A stretch of DNA of 64,000 nt, from the NCBI GenBank assembly GCA_948474755.1, contig CAOLHI010001840.1, positions 62,001 to 126,000 on the forward strand, in the 5' to 3' direction. Origin of the DNA: Ctenosaura bakeri. Its lineage: Eukaryota > Chordata > Lepidosauria > Squamata > Iguanidae. Below, one piece after another: positions 56,990 to 64,000 of the stretch. The first letter of the stretch is position 1. The number at the start of each line of letters is the position of its first letter. The notes below the pieces were generated by a model, which did not search any database, was not told where the DNA came from, and was given only the letters and a program-made list of their open reading frames with translations. The translations under genes and the position numbers were made by a program.

Positions 56990-57260
56990 AGTTAGCCATT
57001 GTGTGAATGTGTGATTGTGTGCATCTTGTGTGCATGCATGAGTGAATTCCCCTCAATAAAACACATTTTTAGCTTACTTTTAATCTTTGGCTGGTTCTTT
57101 TCCTGCGTGTGCCCATAAACGCTGGTAGGAAAGATCTTGCTAAGTTGCCCCCCTCTCGCAAGCCTCCTCTTTGAGCTAATTAATTCCCCACTTTTGCAAG
57201 GAGGCACTGGCATCACAGGGTGGCCCTTGTGGCACCTACGTTTTGGGGTAACACTCCATT
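56990..57260 (+). mobile_element. Possible ERV LTR R/U5 with primer-binding-site-like sequence
   Basis: CCTCAATAAAACACATTTTTAGC gives an AATAAA signal, followed by CTTTGGCTGGTTCTTTTCC and, near 57229-57250, TGGCACCTACGTTTTGGGG. The latter resembles a diverged tRNA-Lys-type primer binding site (TGGCGCCCAACGTGGGG). No coding region follows. The order (poly(A) signal, U5-like, PBS-like) suggests an old LTR junction but is not conclusive. Confidence 0.35.
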
Positions 57261-57536
57261 TGCTGGAGAGGCCTTAGGATTATACCACACCAGCCTTACA
57301 TTGCCAGGTAAGCTGCATACCTTCCTCAGAAATTTGAGAGCCAATACCTGAGACTGTATGTGTGTGTCCTTTGGATGTCACAAAGCTGGGGCAGGGAAGG
57401 ATTGAGGGCGAGGGATGAAAAACTTATTTTGGGCTAGCAGGTGGTGGAAACTGGCACAAAAGAAACTTAGGTAAATGGGTCTAGAATCCAAGAAAAACCT
57501 AGCTGACCTTTTCACACCACACAGTTGTAGTACTAT

Positions 57537-58642
57537 ATTGTTGTTTGTGCCTTCAAGTAATTTCTGACTTATGGTGACTTTAAGGTGAACCTATTGTTAC
57601 TCTGTATGTTAGGGGTCCTGGGGTGGCGCCCAAATAACCAAATAAAAGCACAAGATGGGGAAATTAAGCTCGAGCACTCTCTTAAGCTAACGAGAGGCAG
57701 GGTAACTTTAGCTAGGATCTTTTACCCTATGTATACAGCGTCAGGTCAGAGAGCGGCTAGACAAGTTTAAAGTAACAAATAATATTTTATTGTAGTCAAA
57801 CAACACAAAAGACAGGACATAAATTAGCTAATGGAGAAATAGAAATAGAGAACTTTGGGGAATGGGTAATACGACACCTGGTCTCGTAGTCCTGGAGAGA
57901 AGAGAAGGTGGAGGGGAAGAAAGCTCAGCGCGGTTCGCTGAGGGGCGACTCGCTGGACAAACCAACAGCAAGGCAGGATAGAAGTCAGGAGCGATCCGAG
58001 GAAGTCCCAAAAGGGACTTTTTATAGGGTGGAGTTTACCTATAGGCTGTGCCATGCTCGGTGAGAAAAAAGGAAATTTGGAGCTGGACAAAGGAGTTGGA
58101 AAAGGTCAGGTTTTGCATGATGAGCTTAGCGCTGGATGACAATAGTATGGCCAGTATGCTGATGGCCCAACATAAAGGAATGGCTCGGCACTTAGCCGTG
58201 CGTCTTTGTGTAGATTCGCGCTGAGCAAGGCCGGTTTGCAAGAGGGTTTTTCCCTGAAGCATCGGAGAGGCTTAAGTTGCCTGCCTAAATGAGGTTTGGA
58301 ATGTACAACCATTAACGGCCGTGCCTAATACGTGCTTGTCCGGTGGACCTCTGCAAACACGTGGAGTAGGGTGGCAGAGAAAGGTCAAGCAAAGGCCAAA
58401 TTAATTGATATCAAAAGGATATCTAGTGCTCTCACCAGACATATCATAACCGTAGTAACACTATTATGGGGGGTTTTTTTGGCAGAATTTGTTCAGATGA
58501 GTTTGCCTTTTCCTTCCTCTGAGACTGAGAAAGTGTGACTTGCTCAAGATTGCCCAAGGGGTTTCCATGGCTGAGTGGGGATTCGAACTCTGGTTTCCCA
58601 GTGTCCTAGTCCAACACTCAAATCACTATACCACACTGGCTC
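57537..58642 (-). repeat. tRNA-derived SINE, reverse, split by a solo LTR
   Basis: The tail (TTGTTGTTTGTGCCTTCAAG, TTTCTGACTTATGGTGACTT, TAAGGTGAACCTAT) ends at 57594. The rest resumes at 58461 (CTATTATGGGGGGTTTTTTT, TTTGTTCAGATG, GAGACTGAGAAAGTGTGACT, GATTCGAACTCTGG B-box, AACACTCAAATCACTATACC, ACTGGCTC). Confidence 0.85.
57595..58460 (-). mobile_element. Solo LTR of an endogenous retrovirus, nested in a SINE
   Basis: 866 bases with the canonical TGTTAC...GTAACA ends and a 4-base target duplication CTAT (57591-57594 and 58461-58464). On the minus strand it shows a TATA box, CCTATAAAAAGTCCC (about 58013-58027), and some 235 bases later the signal CAATAAAATATT (about 57781-57792), giving the expected U3-R-U5 order and the minus orientation. 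No internal genes remain, so it is a recombination product. A 4-base duplication fits gamma-like (class I) ERVs; the group is otherwise unassigned. Confidence 0.88.
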
Positions 58643-58643
58643 T

Positions 58644-58826
58644 ATGATTCCACTTTAACTTCAATGGCTGTATCCTATGGAATGCTGGGATTTGTAGTTT
58701 CATGAGGTATTTAGAATTCTCTGCCAGACAGGTCTCTTGCTTCTGATCAAACTGGTAATTCCAGGATTCCATAGGATGCAGCCATGGCAGTTTAAGTGGG
58801 ATATAACTGTATGGTGGGAAAAGGCC
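58644..58826. mobile_element. Foldback MITE, copy F (second palindromic family)
   Basis: Left arm TGATTCCACTTTAACTTCAA, TGGCTGTATCCTATGGAATG, CTGGGATTTGTAGTTTC; right arm CCAGGATTCCATAGGATGCA, GCCATGGCAGTTTAAGTGGG. Longer, diverged loop. It abuts the head of the split SINE. Confidence 0.65.
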
Positions 58827-58829
58827 TAG

Positions 58830-60540
58830 GTAATATGATAACCTACATCAGGGTGGGGTGAACCATTTTCTGGAAGCCAGGCAGGCAGGCACCCAACAGT
58901 TGCACTGCTTCCTGCTTATCCCCATTAGGATTGGCTTGCTGAGTGAACTCACCTGAAGGGGTTATGAAAAATGGGAAGTTCTCCCAGGCCTTGTGCTGTT
59001 GCGGAGGCTTACACAAAGTTCACTGCCAGTCCACAGGGAGATCCTTTCCTCCAGTTCTGCATCACTGATGCCAGAGCTTGTGCAGCAAAAAAGGCATATG
59101 AGTCATGACACTGGCACACTGCTCTCTGCCTTGCTACAATGGCCTAAAGAGCATGTCCCCACCCACTCCATCCCCAACACTAGGGCTGTCAGGTCAGAAG
59201 TAGTCCAAGCCCTGAGATTTCAGCAGCAAAACTTAAGACCTTGGGACAGTCCCTTGTGATGTCATGGGGAACAAACCCTGGTGGTGTTACAAGGGTGGTG
59301 TTATGGGGCAGCCCCTGGTGATCCCGTGTGGGATGGTACATGAAGCATCAGCCACAGCTGTGCAGAATATGCCATTCAAAGTGAAAGTAACCTGCTCAAC
59401 AAATGAGGGAAATAAATGTGTATATATTACGCACACATGCTGTACACATAGAGTTTTCAAGATAGTGTTCTTGCCCTGAGGTTCTTCTTATCACAACTAG
59501 AGATGAAGGTCTTAGACTTGAGATCATATCATCTCCCTTCACTCCTGGTTTTTGGTGCCCTGATTTTGTGCAAATGTAGCACACATACAAAGACCTTCAT
59601 GCTAAGCTGGTGAGCTCTGACACCAACAGGGGAATGAGTGGAGATGGGTGTCCAGGGCTTAATACAACCTCACATACACACATCTCACATATATACACAA
59701 ATCAGACTTTTCCTTCTTCCAGCGATGCACCTGGAAATCTCAAGAAGTACAAGACCCAGAAATTTCCATCGGTCTCCTTAACCAACCTTGAGATGGTGTA
59801 GCATCTGTCTATTGATCTATCTATTCATCCTTCCATCCCTGATGGATATGGAAGGAAGAATATCCATCCACATGCATCCATCCATATATAAATTAAAATA
59901 CAATTAAACTACCAATAGAATTTAAAGCAATCCACATTAAACAGAAAAACAATAAACATAGTTAACATTATTAAAAGCCCTTTCTTCATGAGCAATCAGT
60001 CTTCACTTACCTGCAGAAAGATAACAAGGAAGGTCCCTGTCTGGTCTCTTTAGGAAAGGAGCAGCCTAGGAGTAGCCACTGAGAAAGCCGTTTCTTGTCT
60101 TCCCACTGGATATAACTGTGAGAGTGGTGGGATGGGGAGAAGCATCTCCAGAAGATCTCAAAACACAGGCAGGGTCATGTCCTCACATCTTGCTAATCTT
60201 CCACCTCACAATTGCTTTAAATGGGAAGAGGGCAGTTCTTCTCCTTCTCCTTCTCCTTCTTCTCCTTTTTAAATCCCCCACACTGGCTACTGCACATAAA
60301 AGGCAAAATAAAGCCTGTTTGGAATTTTCACAGCATCAGCCATTTTGGCCTTGCCTCCTAGTTATGACTGTATTATAAATAAGCAATTCTCATCGAGCAG
60401 TCCCATCACTGTACCAGCTGTAGGACACAAAAGTATTTTTACGTAGATACCGGACTTTTCCTTACAGCAATAAAAATTTCTCCCAATAATACTACTCCAG
60501 TTTTACCATTTATTTTCTTTGAGTTTTACCTGTAGCAGAA
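58830..60540. other. Intergenic; repeats of uncertain class
   Basis: (ATCC)-type tract at about 59815-59890, then AAATACAATTAAACTACCAA...AAACAATAAACATAGTTAAC and GGTCCCTGTCTGGTCTCTTT...GAAGCATCTCCAGAAGATC, which look like dispersed repeat sequence but are not assigned. A (CTT)n run at 60237-60266. No gene seen. Confidence 0.4.
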
Positions 60541-60545
60541 AAAAA

Positions 60546-60546
<1 letters not shown>

Positions 60547-60587
<41 letters not shown>

Positions 60588-60589
60588 GA
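60547..60589 (+). repeat. (ATT)n microsatellite
   Basis: About fourteen uninterrupted TTA units. Confidence 0.9.
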
Positions 60590-60779
60590 TTTCCACTACT
60601 GATTGAGTTATTATCCTATTTTGTTTATATTTTCCCACAATAATGTAACTGCATTTTACAGTGCTCTTAAAACTTCTAATAAATCATAAGTACAAAAACA
60701 GGATGCCCTTCTCAGAAAAATTGCTCATCTTGTTAACCCCAGGCTGGGACCTCTAGGTTCTCTGATCGAGTGGCTGGTA

Positions 60780-61125
60780 GGATTTAATGCAGTGCTACTG
60801 AGCTTGAAAGCTAAGCAAGATCAGCCCTGGTTAATACTTGGACAGGACACTGTCAACAAATACCAAGAGCTGTAGAGTATATTTCAGAGGAACTGGCAAA
60901 ACCATCTCTGATTATACCTTGACTAAGGCCATTTCCACACTAGACTGTTATAGCGCTATTATTCCACTTGCAACATCCTATGGAATCCTGGGGTTTGCAG
61001 TTTTCGGGAAACTGCAAACCCCAGGATTCCATAGGATGTTGCAAGTGGAATAATAGCGCTAAAACAGTCTAGTGCGGAAATGGCCAGAAAATCCATTGAA
61101 ATTCGACATGTGACTTGAACATATG
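60780..61125 (+). repeat. 5S-rRNA-derived SINE, forward, split by MITE copy C
   Basis: 5S-like head GAGCTTGAAAGCTAAGCAAG, ATCAGCCCTGGTTAATACTT, GGACAGGACAC, AATACCAAGAGCTGTAGA, then body TATTTCAGAGGAACTGGCAA and ACCTTGACTAA (to 60926). It resumes after the MITE at 61086 with AGAAAATCCATTGAAATTCG, ACATGTGACTTGAA. It matches the copies at 21.9 and 37.9 kb in reverse. Confidence 0.75.
60927..61085. mobile_element. Palindromic MITE, copy C, nested in 5S-SINE
   Basis: 159-base palindrome: arms GGCCATTTCCACACTAGACT...GCGCTATTATTCCACTTGC...GGAATCCTGGGGTTTGCAG, centre TTTTCGGGAAACT, right arm nearly exact reverse complement ending GTGCGGAAATGGCC. The shared TTGCAAC variants on both arms show that it is one unit. 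Confidence 0.86.
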
Positions 61126-61130
61126 CAAAC

Positions 61131-61262
61131 ACTCAAAATGGTGGTCTCTGGACTGGTGCTGATCCCTGAGACACTGGCTGCCATTCCCTGGCGAGTTTCC
61201 AGAAAAGAGAAGCAGTAATTGTAGTCAGTTGCCACAAATTTGGTGGTCTTCCCCAGCATATT
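61131..61262 (+). mobile_element. hAT-like repeat (ACTCAAAATGGTGG family)
   Basis: ACTCAAAATGGTGGTCTCTG, GACTGGTGCTGATCCCTGAG, CCTGGCGAGTTTCCAGAAAA, AATTGTAGTCAGTTGCCACA. Third copy of this family in the window. Confidence 0.55.
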
Positions 61263-61269
61263 GTGTGTG

Positions 61270-63755
61270 TGTGTGAGGAGGAACCCTGTTGTCCCCTTGT
61301 CCATAAAACAGCTCAGGAAGCACAAATCTAAGGGACCTGAAAATGTATTAACGAGGATATTCTGCTTCAACTGAAAATGAGTATTGCCCTCTAGTGGGCA
61401 CAGTTATGGATTTGGACTTGGAGAGAGATGCTTCTGCTACCAGTTCCCCAAAAGCCTTGGAAAACTGCCTTTCCTTGCTTGTCCCTTCCTCATCTATATT
61501 GTGGGAATAGAGGTGATCTACCCCACAAAGTTGCTAGGATTAAGGAGCTGATTTTTGCCATCTGTGTACTCAGTTTGTCAACAGAGCCTGGCCATTGCTT
61601 TGAAGTGTAACTATGGAAGGTTTTAAAAACAGAAGTTTCAAAACCTCTGACAGGGTTAGTAATAAATTGTTCTGGATGCCTTCGTATCTCAAGGGGAAAG
61701 TGCAAGGTACCTATCTGGTCTAATTAATATAGGCTTTACTGGCCTACTTTTGTCCCTGAGTCTCCAAGAGATGTCACAATCCAGTTTGGGATATTGTATT
61801 TCCACTCCATGAAACCAGGTCAGCAAAGCTAAATGTGAGAGAAGCCCAAGTTCTATATCACAGATTTAAAAAAGGAAGGGGACAAGTTCAGGACCAAGCT
61901 GTTTGTGAAGAACTCTTCTTGCTTTCACATGGCTAGACTTTTATTTTGTTAGGAGTGGAATGTGTAAAAACACAATTATTTGTTATCCTTTAATCGGCAA
62001 GAAACAAAACTGACCCAATTTTCTCTTTTTTTCCTTTTTTCTGCTCTCAAAGTTATAGGCTATCCTGCTATACATTTTTTTAAGCCCGTGAAAAGAGAGA
62101 CCAAGCCTACATTAAGACTTTATCGTGTCTGCAAATGGAGGAAAGGTAATTGATTTAGAGGCACCCTAAGGCATTCAGTTACTAAGAAGATGAAAGCTTT
62201 ACGAGAAGTCAGATCCAGATTGTGTTATTATGTGGCTTGAGTTTCACATCAGATGTGATCTTCAAATGTAGTTATTTTCACAGATTTGTTTGTAGGCCAT
62301 AGCTGCAAAGCCAAAGAATAACTGCAGTGTGTTGATGTTGTTTCTAGCTGCCTTGGGCATTGGTGCCATCTTGAACACAATTTTTATTGGAAAAGTATGC
62401 CATAAATGTATTTAATAAATACATAGATAGACAGTTAGAAAAAAATATCAGTGTCATTTTCTTCTCTCTTTCTATCTATAGTCTGAAGTGTGAAAGGGAG
62501 TTCTGAAAGTACCTGCAATATATGGTTTAATCTGTAAGACTGACATTTCCATGATGCCAAGATTTATATTGAGATTTACCATATGACCAATTGCTCCCTT
62601 CTCTTTTTAATTCATTCAGACCCCCTGCTATTGAAATACCGTAGATTTTACCATCCATTGTCTCTCCCCTTCCCTGGCCAGCTTAATTATGTTAACTGCA
62701 CTCCTGTGTATCTCGTATTGAACAACTTGGAACTTATACTGCCAACTCCCTGGTTTTCTTTTCCCCCTTAGCAAAGCTCCTGTGTTTTTAAAAACTACCT
62801 GAGAAATGAGATGTAGTGATGTTATTTGCCCCTCCCATGGAGGCACGGATGAGGGAATCTGATGAAAAAGCCCTGCTATGGAAAAATATAGCTAATTTGC
62901 CTTCAGAGTCAAGCTTGGTTTTAAGATTTTGGGTAGGTGAGTGCACCGTGGAATGACTTACCAACATCACTTTCTTCTGTGTGTTCTTCCTTGCATGCAC
63001 ATGTCTCCTTTTTGCCCAATGGAGTAATCTGTGCTACAGAACATACACTCCTTCTTAATGTACCTCATGACACAGAGAATAATCTATTGTTCCTGTCATG
63101 AACTGAATTCACGCACACAAATGGACCAGTGCTTAAACACTATTTATTAGGAGCATGATACACCGTACAGGACTTCAGTGAGTGAACTGGAGGCAATTAG
63201 CAAGATTCAAAACATAAAATACAAAGAGTACATCTTCCTACCTGCAAGAGACCTTGAAGTCCTGGTGCAGCCTGGCTAAGCTTATCAGTGCATTCCTAGC
63301 TTTTGATTATCTAACGGTCTCTGGTTCTCATACCTTGTTACAAGCAAGCTGCTACTTAACTCCTACTACATATCCCATTACTAAAATATGGAGGGCTACC
63401 CAACAGTTCCCCTCTTACTTTCTTGATGGCAGTTCAGCTCAAGTGGAACTGCTTCTGCAGCCTACTGTAGAATTCAGGAGTGATAAATCTGCTTTTGCTT
63501 CCTTTTGGTTTCTAAACTCCCCACCAACTGGTTCTCCCTTTTGGTAATAAACTTAGGTGCAGAGAATGGATCATAATCAATCCTCTGTCCTAAAGTGCTT
63601 GTAGTGGCCCTTATAAATAAGGAATCCAAAACTTCATTGCCTGCTCCTTTGGCTGTTGATCATGTATAGGGAATCCACTAATGCAGTGCCAAAAAAAAAT
63701 AGAGAACAAGTGAGAACATCTATTTGCATAAAACTGTATTTGCTGATTTTTGTGT
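61270..63755. other. Intergenic; no gene recognised
   Basis: AT-rich, with short open frames only. A LINE-like end, TTTAATAAATACATAG, lies near 62409. Confidence 0.45.
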
Positions 63756-63758
63756 TAA

Positions 63759-63987
63759 AGGGCTTTTTCATACTAAACAATTAAAGTATTATGATTCCAT
63801 GTTAACTGCCACTGCCACATACTTTGGACTTCAGAGGTTTGTAGTTTAGGGAACAGTGTTTAGAAATCTCAGTCTGAGGACTCCTCTAGTGCTCTGGCCA
63901 AACTACAAATCCAAAGATTCCATAGGATGCAGCCATGACAGTTTCAGTGCAGTCATAGTACTATTACTGTGTAGCATTAAAGGGCCC
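63759..63987. mobile_element. Foldback MITE, copy G (second palindromic family)
   Basis: Ends GGGCTTTTTCATACTA and TAGCATTAAAGGGCCCC; arms ATGATTCCATGTTAACTGCC...GGTTTGTAGTTTAGGG and CCAAACTACAAATCC...GATTCCATAGGATGCAGCC. Same family as copy F, with an unpaired central loop. Confidence 0.65.
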
Positions 63988-64000
63988 CAGATGAAAAATT

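Overview
This window reads as nuclear DNA from a squamate reptile, most likely an iguanian-type lizard (organism inferred). The evidence is one spliced vertebrate gene in AT-rich, repeat-dense sequence whose repeats are typical of squamates: a DIRS1-like retrotransposon, a tRNA-derived SINE, a 5S-rRNA-derived SINE, CR1 and L1 LINE tails, a Penelope-like remnant, an ERV solo LTR and many foldback MITEs. There are no operons and no CRISPR arrays.

The single host gene I can support is UBALD2 (UBA-like domain containing 2), on the minus strand in three coding exons: 51367-51248, 49409-49347 and 18677-18357. All junctions have GT-AG sites in phase 0 and the product is 167 residues. The start codon lies in a CpG island (about 50.7-52.0 kb). 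Upstream are five CCAAT boxes in gene orientation. A 3' UTR of about 1.6 kb probably ends at an AATAAA near 16.8 kb. Intron 1 is 1.84 kb and intron 2 is 30.7 kb.

Layout: 1-1.9 kb, intergenic with nothing recognised. 1.9-7.9 kb, a nearly full-length DIRS1-like YR retrotransposon on the minus strand, with inverted terminal repeats, an internal complementary region, Gag, RT-RNase H, a methyltransferase-like region and a tyrosine recombinase, broken by frameshifts. 7.9-16.8 kb, intergenic with a LINE tail, an RFX-like X-box and a Penelope-like GIY-YIG remnant. 16.8-18.4 kb, UBALD2 3' UTR. 18.4-49.3 kb, intron 2, filled with SINEs, MITEs, a CR1 nested in a SINE, a Tigger-like element and an inverted array. 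49.3-52.1 kb, UBALD2 5' end and promoter. 52.1-64 kb, upstream intergenic DNA with palindromic MITEs, a 5'-truncated L1, a possible ERV LTR-PBS remnant, a solo LTR nested in a SINE and a MITE nested in a 5S-SINE.

The most notable items are the DIRS element with its diagnostic internal complementary region, the family of long near-perfect palindromes (three within 3 kb around the UBALD2 promoter), and the datable nested insertions.
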